NCBI GenBank assembly: GCA_011390455.1
Contig: JAABSI010000029.1
Location: 1 to 32,537, forward strand
DNA: 32,537 nucleotides
Source: Trueperaceae bacterium
Lineage (GTDB): Bacteria > Deinococcota > Deinococci > Deinococcales > Trueperaceae
Direction of reading: 5' to 3'
Shown here: piece after piece, positions 8,323-15,685 of the stretch
Numbering within the stretch: position 1 is the first letter of the stretch
How the letters are laid out: each line of letters begins with the position of its first letter
The notes under the pieces: model-generated
Database searches by the model: none
What the model saw: the letters and a program-made list of their open reading frames with translations, nothing else
Told to the model about the DNA's origin: nothing
Made by a program: the position numbers and the translations under genes

Positions 8323-9593
8323 TGGCGGCATCGCCGCGGGGGCACGCGGTGGTGGTGGGCGCCGGCGTCGTGGGGCTGGCGTCCGCCGACGCGCTCGCCC
8401 GCGACGGATGGCGCGTGACGCTGCTCGATGCCGCGCTCGGCCCCGGACGCGACGGCGCCAGCTTCGGGAACGCCGGCATGATCGTCCCGAGCCACGTCCT
8501 CCCGCTCGCGCAGCCGGGGGTGTTCGGCCGCTCGTTGCAGTGGCTGCTCGACCCGGAGAGCCCCTTCTACGTCGCGCCGCGCGCCGACCTCGAGCTGCTG
8601 CGGTGGGGCTGGCGCTTCTGGCGTTCGGCCACCCCGGCGCACGTCGCGCGTACGCTGCCGCGGTTGCACGCGCTGCACCAGGCTGGCGCCGCCGCCCACG
8701 TCGCCCTGGCGGGGCGCCTCGCTCTGCCCGCACCCGAGCGGCGCGGCTTGGTGATGCTCTGCGCCACGGAGGCCGGCTGGCGCGAGGCCCGCCACGAGGC
8801 GGAGGTCGCCGGCCGAGCGGGCGTCGCCGCCCGGGTGCTGGACGCGGCCGAGGTGGCGGCCTGGTACCCCGACGTCGACGTCCGCGCGGTCGGCGGCGTG
8901 CACTACCCCGACGACGGCCACCGCTCGCCGGGCGCGCTGATGCGCGCCTGGCAGGAGCGCCTGCCCGACGGGGCCACCATCCGCTGGGGCGCGCGGGCGG
9001 TGGCCTGGCGCCGGCGCGGGGCCGAGGTGGCGGCGGTCGAGCTCGAGAACGGCGCCGAGGTCGCCGGCGACGCGTTCGTGCTGGCCGGGGGCCACGCCAC
9101 GCCGCAGCTGGCGCGCGCCCTCGGGCTGCGCCTCCCCATCCAGAGCGGGCGTGGCTACTCGGTGACGTGCACCGAACCGCCGCAACGACCGACCGTGCCG
9201 GCGATCCTGGTCGAGGGTCGGGTCGCGATGACGCCGCTGCCCGAGGGCGTGCGCTTCGGTGGGACGATGGAGATCGCCCCCGCGGACCGGCCGGTCGATC
9301 CGCGTCGGGTGCGCGGCATCGCCAAGGCGGCGGCGCGCACCTTCCCGGCCTTCGAGGCCGATGCGCTCGCGGCGCTGCCCGTCTGGAGCGGCGCGCGCCC
9401 CGTGTCGCCCGACGGGTTGCCGTACGTCGGGCGCCTGCGGCGCGCCCCGAACGTGGCGGTCGCAGCCGGCCACGGGATGATGGGCTTCAGCCTCGGCCCG
9501 GTGACCGGCGAGCTGGTGGCCGATCTGTTCGCCGAGCGGGCGCCTAGGGTGCCGCTCGACGGGCTCGAGCCGGAACGGTTCGCCGGCCGCTAG
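8322..9593 (+). CDS. FAD-dependent D-amino acid dehydrogenase (DadA family)
   Basis: Flavoprotein oxidoreductase of the DAO/DadA superfamily, 423 aa. The N-terminal Rossmann motif GAGVVGLASADALARDG binds FAD, followed by the DadA-like GASFGNAGMIVPSHVLPLAQPG. Near the C-terminus are the substrate-cap phrase GGTMEIA and the FAD-closing segment PYVGRLRRAPNVAVAAGHGMMGFSLGP, both typical of the family. It oxidises D-amino acids to imino acids, passing electrons to the respiratory chain. Its place beside a proline racemase/hydroxyproline epimerase suggests D-proline or cis-4-hydroxy-D-proline as substrate; this is inference from context. The ATG at 8322 overlaps the preceding stop (TGATG), and its TAG directly abuts the next ATG, indicating translational coupling on both sides. 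Glycine oxidase or sarcosine oxidase-like activity is the main alternative. Confidence 0.88.
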   Translation: MAASPRGHAVVVGAGVVGLASADALARDGWRVTLLDAALGPGRDGASFGNAGMIVPSHVLPLAQPGVFGRSLQWLLDPESPFYVAPRADLELLRWGWRFWRSATPAHVARTLPRLHALHQAGAAAHVALAGRLALPAPERRGLVMLCATEAGWREARHEAEVAGRAGVAARVLDAAEVAAWYPDVDVRAVGGVHYPDDGHRSPGALMRAWQERLPDGATIRWGARAVAWRRRGAEVAAVELENGAEVAGDAFVLAGGHATPQLARALGLRLPIQSGRGYSVTCTEPPQRPTVPAILVEGRVAMTPLPEGVRFGGTMEIAPADRPVDPRRVRGIAKAAARTFPAFEADALAALPVWSGARPVSPDGLPYVGRLRRAPNVAVAAGHGMMGFSLGPVTGELVADLFAERAPRVPLDGLEPERFAGR

Positions 9594-10901
9594 ATGGGGC
9601 GCATGACCTCCACCGATCCCGTGGTGCGCCACGGCCTCGCCCGCGTCGAGCACACCCTCGAGGTGTCCGTCGACCGATCCGATCCACGCGCGGGGACCAC
9701 GCGGGTGTTCGCTCGCGAGGTCTGGTCCGCCGAGGCCGATCGTGCGGCCCTCCCCGCGCTCCTCTTCCTCCAGGGCGGTCCGGGCGGGACGGCGCCGCGC
9801 CCGCGCCTGAAGGACGGCTGGCTCGGTGCGGCCCTCGAGCGCCACCGGGTGGTGCTCCTCGACCAGCGCGGCACCGGCCGCAGCGACCCGATCGACGTCG
9901 CCGCCCCCTGGACGGACGCCGCCGGCCGGCCGCTCGACGACGCGGCCCTGGCGGCGCGCCTCGCCCACTACCGCGCCGACGCGATCGTCGCCGATGCCGA
10001 GGACCTCCGCCGGGCCCTCTTGGGCGACGACGGCCGCTGGACGCTGCTCGGCCAGTCGTACGGCGGCTTCGTGGCCTTCACCTACTTATCAAATCATCCC
10101 GAGGCGCTCGAGGGGGTGCTCGTCGCCGGCGGCGTCCCGTCGCTCGATCGGCCCGCCCTGGACGTCTACCGAGCCACCTACCGCGCGCTGATCGGCAAGC
10201 TGCGCGCCTTCGACCGCCGCTACCCCGGCGACCTCGCGCGCTGGCGCGCTCTGGCCGCGCACGTTGCCGAGCGCGACGACCGGTCCGCAGACGGGCGCCG
10301 CGCGACGCCGCTGCAGGTGGCCTACCTCGGCAACCTGCTCGGCTCCGGCACGGGCCCCGATGCGCTCCACGAACTGCTCGAGCGGGCGCTGGTGGGGGAG
10401 GGCGCGCGCGCCGCGCTCTCCACGCCAGGGCGCCGCGCGCTCGAGGGCGCGCAGCCCTTCGGCGCCAGCCCGATCTACGCCGCGCTCCACGAGTCGATCT
10501 ACGCCCAGGGTGCGCCGACCGACTGGGCGGCGGCGCGCGCGCACGCCGAGGCGTCCGCCGGATGGCCCGAGGAGCTGCCGCGCGCCCACGCCGAGATGGT
10601 GCTGCCCCAGCTCTTCGAGGAGGTCGCCGAGCTGCGGCCGCTGCGGGGCGCGGCGGAGCTGTTGGCGCGCACCGAGGACTGGCCCGCGCTCTACGATCCG
10701 GCTGTGCTCGAGCGCAACCGCGTGCCGGTCGCCGCGGTCGCCTACGCCGACGACCTCTACGTGCCGCTCGCCTTCAGTCAGGAGACCGCCGCGCGGGTCC
10801 CGAACGTGCGCCTGTGGGTGACCAACGAGTTCGAGCACGACGGCCTGCGCGCGCACGGCGAGCGCGTGTTCGCGCGCCTGCAGGAGCTGCGGGTCGGATG
10901 A
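9594..10901 (+). CDS. Proline iminopeptidase-like alpha/beta hydrolase (S33 family)
   Basis: Serine aminopeptidase-like alpha/beta hydrolase, 435 aa. It shows the oxyanion loop QGGPGG, the LLDQRGTGRSDP motif typical of prolyl aminopeptidases, the nucleophile elbow GQSYGG (Ser about 155), the acid YADDLYVP and the histidine EFEHDGLRAHGERVF. S33 peptidases of this type release N-terminal proline or hydroxyproline from peptides. With the epimerase downstream this suggests salvage of Pro/Hyp-rich peptides. No signal peptide is seen, so it acts in the cytoplasm. The start is uncertain: ATG 9594 abuts the previous stop, while ATG 9603, three codons on, lies 6 nt after TAGATG. The last bases overlap the next gene (ATGA). 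A run of four AT-rich codons (TTA TCA AAT CAT, 10086-10097) within the conserved LSNHPE segment is out of keeping with the gene. Confidence 0.88.
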   Translation: MGRMTSTDPVVRHGLARVEHTLEVSVDRSDPRAGTTRVFAREVWSAEADRAALPALLFLQGGPGGTAPRPRLKDGWLGAALERHRVVLLDQRGTGRSDPIDVAAPWTDAAGRPLDDAALAARLAHYRADAIVADAEDLRRALLGDDGRWTLLGQSYGGFVAFTYLSNHPEALEGVLVAGGVPSLDRPALDVYRATYRALIGKLRAFDRRYPGDLARWRALAAHVAERDDRSADGRRATPLQVAYLGNLLGSGTGPDALHELLERALVGEGARAALSTPGRRALEGAQPFGASPIYAALHESIYAQGAPTDWAAARAHAEASAGWPEELPRAHAEMVLPQLFEEVAELRPLRGAAELLARTEDWPALYDPAVLERNRVPVAAVAYADDLYVPLAFSQETAARVPNVRLWVTNEFEHDGLRAHGERVFARLQELRVG

Positions 10902-11830
10902 CCGACGTCCACGTCGTCGACGGCCACACCGGCGGCGAGCCGACGCGGGTGGTGATCGCCGGCGGCCCGGACCTGGGGTCGGGCACGCTGGCGGAGCGCC
11001 GCGCCCGCTTCGACGCGTCGTGCGCCGACTGGCGCGACGCGGTGGTCCGCGAGCCGCGCGGGCACGCGGCGATGGTGGGCGCGCTGCTGCTGCCGCCGGA
11101 TGGACCCGACGCCGCGGCCGGGGTGCTGTTCTTCAACGACGTCGGCACGCTGGGCATGTGCGGCCACGGCACGATCGGTGTGCTCGTGACCTTGTACGAC
11201 CTTGGCCGCGTCGGGCTGGGGGCGCACCGCATCGACACCCCGGTCGGTCCGGTCGTCGCCACGCTCCACGACCCGCACACCGTCGAGATCGCCAACGTGC
11301 CCGCCTACCGCTACCGCGCCGGCGTGGCGCTCGAGGTCCCCGGCGTCGGTCGGGTGGTGGGCGACGTCGCGTGGGGGGGCAACTGGTTCTTCCTGGTGCA
11401 CGCGGCGCGCGCCGACCTCGACCTCGCGCACGTCGACGCGCTGACCGCGGAGGCGAAGGCGATCCGCGCGGCGCTCGACGCCTCGGGCGTCACCGGCGCC
11501 GAGGGCGCGCCCATCGACCACGTCGAGTTCACCGGTCCGTCGCCCACCGCCGACGCGCGCGGCTTCGTGCTCTGCCCCGGCGGTGCCTACGACCGTTCGC
11601 CGTGCGGCACCGGCACCAGCGCCCACCTCGCCTGCCTGCACGCCGACGGGCGGCTGGCGCCGGGGCGGGCGTGGCGCCAGGAGAGCGTCGTCGGCAGCGA
11701 TTTCGAGGCGCGGATCGAGCGCGTCGACGGCGACGGCGTCCACGTCCGGCTGCGCGGTCGGGCGTACGTCACCGGAACGGCGACGCTCCGCTTCGACCCG
11801 CGCGATCCCTTCCGCTTCGGGCTACGCTGA
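10898..11830 (+). CDS. Proline racemase / 4-hydroxyproline 2-epimerase family
   Basis: Cofactor-independent two-base racemase, 310 aa. Both catalytic cysteines are present: Cys88 in MCGHGTIG and Cys236 in DRSPCGTGTSA. This separates it from trans-3-hydroxy-L-proline dehydratases, which carry Thr at the second position. The start of the protein (VDGHTGGEPTRVV) is typical of the hydroxyproline epimerase branch. Epimerisation of trans-4-hydroxy-L-proline gives cis-4-hydroxy-D-proline, which a DadA-type dehydrogenase would oxidise; such an enzyme is encoded two genes upstream. The ATG overlaps the stop of the peptidase gene (ATGA), so the two are coupled. The pyrroline-hydroxycarboxylate deaminase and the semialdehyde dehydrogenase needed to finish the pathway are not in this window. 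Proline racemase activity cannot be excluded from sequence alone. Confidence 0.92.
   Translation: MTDVHVVDGHTGGEPTRVVIAGGPDLGSGTLAERRARFDASCADWRDAVVREPRGHAAMVGALLLPPDGPDAAAGVLFFNDVGTLGMCGHGTIGVLVTLYDLGRVGLGAHRIDTPVGPVVATLHDPHTVEIANVPAYRYRAGVALEVPGVGRVVGDVAWGGNWFFLVHAARADLDLAHVDALTAEAKAIRAALDASGVTGAEGAPIDHVEFTGPSPTADARGFVLCPGGAYDRSPCGTGTSAHLACLHADGRLAPGRAWRQESVVGSDFEARIERVDGDGVHVRLRGRAYVTGTATLRFDPRDPFRFGLR
11823..11828 (+). promoter_or_regulatory. -10-like hexamer TACGCT inside the racemase 3' end
   Basis: TACGCT lies at the end of the racemase gene. A transcript starting about 7 nt later would carry a 30-35 nt leader with a strong Shine-Dalgarno sequence before the small ORF at 11869. No clear -35 is seen. 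Confidence 0.4.
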
Positions 11831-11868
11831 CGGTCCGACGTCCGGGCTGCCGCCCGAGGGAGGTCCGC

Positions 11869-11970
11869 ATGCGCGTCCACCGGCTCGGGGTGCACCCCGA
11901 CCACGCCACGCTCGCACCCATCGACGCGGGTCCGGCCGCGGCCCGCCGGGCCCTGCCGGTGCTCGGTTGA
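11869..11970 (+). CDS. 33-aa small ORF upstream of the phosphotransferase gene
   Basis: Short ORF of 33 codons (starts MRVHRLGVHPDHATL, ends ALPVLG) that I do not recognise. Support for translation: GGAGG at 11859-11863 is spaced 5 nt from the ATG, one of the best Shine-Dalgarno sites in the window, and a TACGCT -10-like site lies 41 nt upstream. Its TGA overlaps a TTG (TTGA) that can start the downstream kinase-like gene in another frame, so it may act as a leader whose translation feeds the next gene. The peptide has no membrane segment and is rich in His, Arg, Ala and Pro. It could instead be a chance ORF with a fortuitous SD, in which case the kinase gene would start elsewhere. Confidence 0.5.
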   Translation: MRVHRLGVHPDHATLAPIDAGPAAARRALPVLG

Positions 11971-12983
11971 GCGGCAGCGAACCGCCGCGACCGCCGCTCG
12001 AGGCGCCGCGCGGCGATTCGCGCCGCGGGACGCCGTGGTCGGGTGCGACCGACGTGCTCGGCGGCGTGTTGGCCGACGCGCTGACGGCGGCCGGGGTGCC
12101 GTTCGCCGGCCTGGACCCGCTGCGGCCCTCCGGGCAGGTCTGGCGCGCCCACGGGGCGGGCGACGCGTGGGTGGTCCGGGTCGCGACCGCACCCGAGGTG
12201 CCGGCGCTGGAGGCGACGCTCGCTTGGGCCGCGGCGCTCGCCGAGCGCGGCGTCCCGGTGCCGCGGCCCTGGGCACCGGCGGGGCTGCACCCCCAGCTCG
12301 TGCGGATGGGCACGAGCGCGGCGCTCGTGACCTCGTGGGCGAAGGGGGCGCCGATCGCCGAGTCGGGTTGGGACGAGGCGACGTCGGAGGCCCTCGGCGT
12401 CCTGCTCGGTGACGCCCACGACGCGGCGAGCGCCGTCCCCTGGCCCGACGGCGCGCGGCGCTACGACGGCGCCTGGGCCGAGGGGGCCTGGAACCGGCTG
12501 GCGATCGAGCGGGTGTTGCCCGACGTGCCCGCGCGCGAGGCCACCGTCGTCCGCGCGGGCCTGACCGCCGCGCGCGTCGCCCTCGAGCGCGCCTGGCGCG
12601 GCGGACCCGGGGGTCCGGTCGTGATGGTCCACGGCGACGTGCACGCCCACAACGTGCTCGAGACCGCCCGCACGGGCGACGACGTGACCCTCGCTCTGAT
12701 CGACGTCGGCCAGGTCGGGCTGGCGCCGGTGCTGCTCGACCTCGCGTTCGCGCTCCTGGAGCACGAGGACGCCACCGCGTGGGCGCTCTGGCGCGGGTAC
12801 CGAACGCGCCGCGCGGTGCCGGCCGAGGCCGAGGCGGCGCTCGGCGCCATGCACGTCCTCGCGCTCGTGGACAACCTCGGCTTCCTGGCGGCCGACGAGC
12901 GCGAGCACGCGTTCGTCGGCGAGGCGTGGCCGGCGCTGGTGGCCTCGTGTGCGGCGCTGCTGTCGGGGGCGCGGGCGGCTTGA
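11967..12983 (+). CDS. Aminoglycoside phosphotransferase (APH)-like kinase
   Basis: Protein-kinase-fold small-molecule phosphotransferase, up to 338 aa. The catalytic loop VHGDVHAHNVL (HGDxxxxN) and the following metal-binding Asp in LIDVGQVGLAPVLLDLA are present, and the N-lobe contains VWRAHGAGDAWVVRVATA, which may hold the nucleotide-binding strands. The substrate is unknown; members phosphorylate antibiotics, choline, homoserine, fructosamines and others. There is no close ATG. TTG 11967 overlaps the stop of the 33-aa ORF (TTGA), which suggests coupling; GTG 12054, 29 codons later, is an alternative that would remove a Pro/Arg-rich lead-in with no obvious role. The 3' end is followed after 79 bp by a CBS membrane protein gene on the same strand. 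Confidence 0.8.
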   Translation: MSGSEPPRPPLEAPRGDSRRGTPWSGATDVLGGVLADALTAAGVPFAGLDPLRPSGQVWRAHGAGDAWVVRVATAPEVPALEATLAWAAALAERGVPVPRPWAPAGLHPQLVRMGTSAALVTSWAKGAPIAESGWDEATSEALGVLLGDAHDAASAVPWPDGARRYDGAWAEGAWNRLAIERVLPDVPAREATVVRAGLTAARVALERAWRGGPGGPVVMVHGDVHAHNVLETARTGDDVTLALIDVGQVGLAPVLLDLAFALLEHEDATAWALWRGYRTRRAVPAEAEAALGAMHVLALVDNLGFLAADEREHAFVGEAWPALVASCAALLSGARAA

Positions 12984-13062
12984 CGTCCGAGCGGCCCACC
13001 CGGGGCGGGGGCCGTGGCATCGTGGGATCGAGCGCCCCCATGCGGCGCCGACGGAGGTCGTG

Positions 13063-14424
13063 GTGGCGTTCGAGATCGTCTTGGTGCTCCTTCTCGTGGT
13101 GGCGAACGGCGTGTTCGCGATGGCCGAGATCGCGGTGGTCTCCTCGCGCAAATCGCGGTTGCGGATGCTGGCCGAGGCCGGCGACGCCCGCGCGGAGGCG
13201 GCGCTCGCGCTGACGACCGATCCCAATCGCTTCCTGTCGACCGTGCAGGTGGGGATCACCTTGGTGGGCGTGTTCGCGGGTGCGTACGGCGGCGCCACCC
13301 TCGCCGAGCCGCTCGCGGAGCGCCTGGCGGGCATCCCGTGGATCGGCCGCTGGAGCGGCGGCATCGCGCTGACCATCGTCGTGGCGGCCATCACCTACCT
13401 GTCGCTCGTCGTCGGCGAACTGGTCCCCAAGCGCATCGCGCTCGGCGCACCGGAGCGGATCGCGCGCACGATCGCCCGCCCGATGACGCTGCTCTCGAAG
13501 GTCGCGACGCCGCTCGTCGCGTTGTTGAGCGTGTCGACCGACGGGTTGTTGCGGCTGCTCCAGGTGGGCCGCGCCGTCGATCCGCCGACCAGCGACGAGG
13601 AGGTCCAAGCGTTGGTGAGCGAGGGCGCGGCGGCGGGCGTGTTCGAACCCGGTGAGAGCGACATCGTCGAGAACCTCTTCTGGTTCGGCGACAGCCTGGT
13701 GGCCGACCTGATGACGCCGCGTCCGGAACTCGTGTGGATCGACGTCGAGGCGAGCGCCGAGGTGATCCGCACCACCATCGCCGCTACCGGGTTCAGCCGC
13801 TACATCGTCGCGCGGGGCTCGGTGGAGGACGTGGTGGGCATCGCGCGCACGAGGGACCTCTTGCTCGCCGCGCTCGCCGGCGACGACGGCGTCCCGGCCG
13901 ACGTCGTTCATCCCGCGCTCTACGTCCCGGAGTCCACGCCCTCGCTCACGTTGCTCGAGCGGTTCCGCGAGACGGGCGAGCACGCGGCGCTGGTGGTCGA
14001 CGAGTACGGCGGCATCGAAGGCATCGTCACCCTCACCGACGTGCTCGAGGCCCTCGTCGGCGACCTGCCCGCGCGCGATCGCAGCCCCGAACGCCCGTGC
14101 GTGCCGCGCGAGGACGGGTCGCTGCTCCTCGAGGGCACCGCCAGCCTCGACGACCTCGAAGAGGCCGTCCGCGAGGTCCTGGAACGCAGCTACGGCCGCG
14201 CCGCGCCGACCTTCGCGCTGCCGCGAGACCCGGGGTACCGCACCCTGGGCGGGTTCGTCGCGACGCGTCTGCGGCGACTTCCGACCGTGGGCGACGCGGT
14301 GGTGCAAGGGTTGTGGCGCCTCGAGGTGGTGGACATGGACGGACGCCGGGTCGACAAGGTGCTCGCCGCCCGCGTCGAGGGACCGGACCTGAAGCGGCCA
14401 TGGCGGCGCTCCGGGGCGGGGTGA
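13063..14424 (+). CDS. CNNM/CorC (hemolysin C-type) CBS-domain membrane protein
   Basis: Inner-membrane protein, 453 aa. Order: DUF21/CNNM transmembrane domain about 1-180 (FEIVLVLLLVVANGVFAMAE, later LVVGELVPKRIAL), paired CBS domains about 200-330 (DLMTPRPELVWID; VVDEYGGIEGIVTLTDVLEALVG), and a C-terminal CorC/HlyC domain about 345-440 (GTASLDDLEEAV to TLGGFVATRLRRLPTVGD). Relatives are implicated in Mg2+/Co2+ efflux or resistance; the older hemolysin name is misleading. The GTG at 13063 is chosen because GGAGG (13053-13057) lies 5 nt before it; a GTG one codon earlier is too close to that site. The frame is open far upstream without family similarity. It is probably transcribed alone or with the kinase gene. 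Confidence 0.92.
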   Translation: MAFEIVLVLLLVVANGVFAMAEIAVVSSRKSRLRMLAEAGDARAEAALALTTDPNRFLSTVQVGITLVGVFAGAYGGATLAEPLAERLAGIPWIGRWSGGIALTIVVAAITYLSLVVGELVPKRIALGAPERIARTIARPMTLLSKVATPLVALLSVSTDGLLRLLQVGRAVDPPTSDEEVQALVSEGAAAGVFEPGESDIVENLFWFGDSLVADLMTPRPELVWIDVEASAEVIRTTIAATGFSRYIVARGSVEDVVGIARTRDLLLAALAGDDGVPADVVHPALYVPESTPSLTLLERFRETGEHAALVVDEYGGIEGIVTLTDVLEALVGDLPARDRSPERPCVPREDGSLLLEGTASLDDLEEAVREVLERSYGRAAPTFALPRDPGYRTLGGFVATRLRRLPTVGDAVVQGLWRLEVVDMDGRRVDKVLAARVEGPDLKRPWRRSGAG

Positions 14425-14444
14425 TCCGGGTGGCGCCGGCGGCG

Positions 14445-14450
14445 TAGTCT
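14445..14450 (+). promoter_or_regulatory. -10 hexamer TAGTCT of the small membrane protein gene
   Basis: TAGTCT ends 7 nt before the GTG at 14458, a leaderless arrangement just after the CBS protein gene ends at 14424. Confidence 0.6.
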
Positions 14451-14457
14451 GGGTCGC

Positions 14458-14859
14458 GTGATCGACGCAATCTGGGTTCCCACCTCCGTCCACTTCCTGT
14501 TCGGCACGCTGGTCGTGCTCGCCGGCCTCGCCGCGCTCGCCGCCGCCGCGTTCCACGGGGTCCGCAACCGGCCGCCGGCGCGCTGGGCCCACGGGCTCTT
14601 CATCCTGGCGCAGCTGACGCTGGCCGTGCAGGCGCTGATCGGCATCAAGCTCCTCGACCAGGGGCTCGGTCCCCTGCAGCTCTACATCCATTACGTCGGC
14701 GGGCTCGGGCCGCTGCTCTTCTTCCTGCTCTACTACTGGCTCCCCGCCTCGTTCCGCGCGCGCCGCTGGTCGGCGACGTGGGTGACGGGCGCCGCCTTCG
14801 TCTTCGCGCTCATGGCCTACTACATCGGCGAGAGCTACGACCCCACGGCGCACGCCTGA
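14458..14859 (+). CDS. Small membrane protein of unknown function (about 4 TM)
   Basis: Protein of 133 aa with about four hydrophobic segments (about 10-35, 45-65, 70-95, 105-125). The second segment (LFILAQLTLAVQALIGIKLL) is followed by IHYVGGLGPLLFFLLYYWLP. This His-containing, glycine-rich layout resembles small cytochrome-b561-like or DUF-type membrane proteins, but no family can be named. It ends in an acidic, histidine-containing tail (GESYDPTAHA). The GTG is supported by TAGTCT 7 nt upstream. It lies between the CBS protein and FrnE genes on the same strand but appears to have its own promoter. A 9-bp hairpin follows two bases after its stop. Confidence 0.75.
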   Translation: MIDAIWVPTSVHFLFGTLVVLAGLAALAAAAFHGVRNRPPARWAHGLFILAQLTLAVQALIGIKLLDQGLGPLQLYIHYVGGLGPLLFFLLYYWLPASFRARRWSATWVTGAAFVFALMAYYIGESYDPTAHA

Positions 14860-14860
14860 A

Positions 14861-14888
14861 CGCCCGCGGGGCACGTGCGCCGCGGGCG
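14861..14888 (+). terminator. 9-bp GC hairpin after the small membrane protein gene
   Basis: CGCCCGCGG (14861-14869) pairs with CCGCGGGCG (14880-14888) across a 10-nt loop. It starts two bases after the stop at 14859 and ends 8 bases before the -10 of frnE. There is no T-tract, so termination is possible but unproven; it also covers the -35 region of frnE. Confidence 0.45.
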
Positions 14889-14896
14889 CGCCGCGG

Positions 14897-14902
14897 TAGC
14901 GT
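14897..14902 (+). promoter_or_regulatory. -10 hexamer TAGCGT of the frnE-like gene
   Basis: TAGCGT ends 6 nt before the ATG at 14909, implying a leaderless mRNA. It is the same hexamer as at 7845. Confidence 0.6.
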
Positions 14903-14908
14903 CCAGGC

Positions 14909-15619
14909 ATGAAGATCGAGGTCTGGTCCGACGTCGTCTGCCCCTTCTGCTACGTCGGCAAGCGCCGGCTGGAAGCCGCGCTCGCCGAGTTCCCTCAGCG
15001 CGAGGCCGTGGAGGTGGTGTGGCGCTCGTTCGAGCTCGCGCCCGACGCCCCCACCGAGACCGGCGAGCCGCTCGACGCGCTGCTCGCCCGCAAGTACGGC
15101 ATGGACCTCGCCGAGGCGCGCGCGGCCAACGCCCGCGTCACCGCGATGGCCGCCGAGGTCGGGATCGAGTTCCACCTCGAGCGGGCTCGCTCCGGCAACA
15201 CCTTCGACGCCCACCGGTTGCTGCACCTCGCGGCCGCGCACGGCCTCGGGGGCGCCGCCAAGGAGCGGCTGCTGCGCGCCTACTTCACCGAGGGGCGCGC
15301 CGTGGGGGTGCGCGACGAGCTCGTGGCGCTCGGGGTCGAGCTCGGGCTGGACGAGGGCGAGGTGCGCGCCGCCCTCGAGAGCGATGCGCACGCCGACGCG
15401 GTGCGCGCCGACGAGCGCGAGGCGCGCGAGCTGGGCGTGCAAGGCGTGCCCTTCTTCGTGATCGACCGGCGCTACGCGGTGTCGGGGGCCCAGCCGGAGG
15501 CCGTGTTCTCGGAAGCGCTGGCGCGCGCCTGGGCGGAGCGGGCGCCGAAGCTGCAGGCCGTGGGCGGGGAGACCGACGCGGCGTGCGTGGACGAGGCGTG
15601 CGCGGTGCCGCGGGGCTGA
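14909..15619 (+). CDS. frnE: FrnE-type DsbA-family thiol-disulfide oxidoreductase
   Basis: Cytoplasmic thioredoxin-fold oxidoreductase, 236 aa, without a signal peptide. The N-terminal strand leads to the active site SDVVCPFCYVGK (Cys11 and Cys14). A helical insertion follows, then the cis-proline loop GVQGVPFFVIDRRYAVSGAQP, which is diagnostic for the DsbA/FrnE (2-hydroxychromene-2-carboxylate isomerase-like) group. The C-terminal tail carries Cys226 and Cys231 in a CX4C arrangement (ACVDEACAVP). The Deinococcus radiodurans FrnE protein is known for a CX4C pair in addition to its CXXC, and for a role in oxidative-stress and radiation tolerance; the same combination here supports the name and the taxonomic guess. 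It converges on the VapC gene. An 8-bp inverted repeat lies between the two. Confidence 0.88.
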   Translation: MKIEVWSDVVCPFCYVGKRRLEAALAEFPQREAVEVVWRSFELAPDAPTETGEPLDALLARKYGMDLAEARAANARVTAMAAEVGIEFHLERARSGNTFDAHRLLHLAAAHGLGGAAKERLLRAYFTEGRAVGVRDELVALGVELGLDEGEVRAALESDAHADAVRADEREARELGVQGVPFFVIDRRYAVSGAQPEAVFSEALARAWAERAPKLQAVGGETDAACVDEACAVPRG

Positions 15620-15631
15620 TCGTCGCGTCGG

Positions 15632-15663
15632 CGTCGACCGAACGCGCGGGCCGCTGGTCGACG
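15632..15663. terminator. Inverted repeat between frnE-like and vapC genes
   Basis: CGTCGACC (15632-15639) and GGTCGACG (15656-15663) form an 8-bp inverted repeat with a 16-nt loop in the 66-bp convergent gap. It is a plausible but weak bidirectional terminator, with no T-tract on either side. Confidence 0.3.
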
Positions 15664-15685
15664 ACGCTGGACGTCGCGGTAGGCG

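Noticed and set aside
10086..10088. TTA codon as a regulatory codon of the Streptomyces bldA kind
   Set aside because: Nothing else in the window suggests an actinomycete, and the codon comes with three other AT-rich codons, so the explanation is probably local.
11587..14910. Open frame of 1107 codons on the - strand
   Set aside because: Antisense to four well-supported + strand genes; the translation is Arg/Pro/Ala-rich with no recognisable motif.
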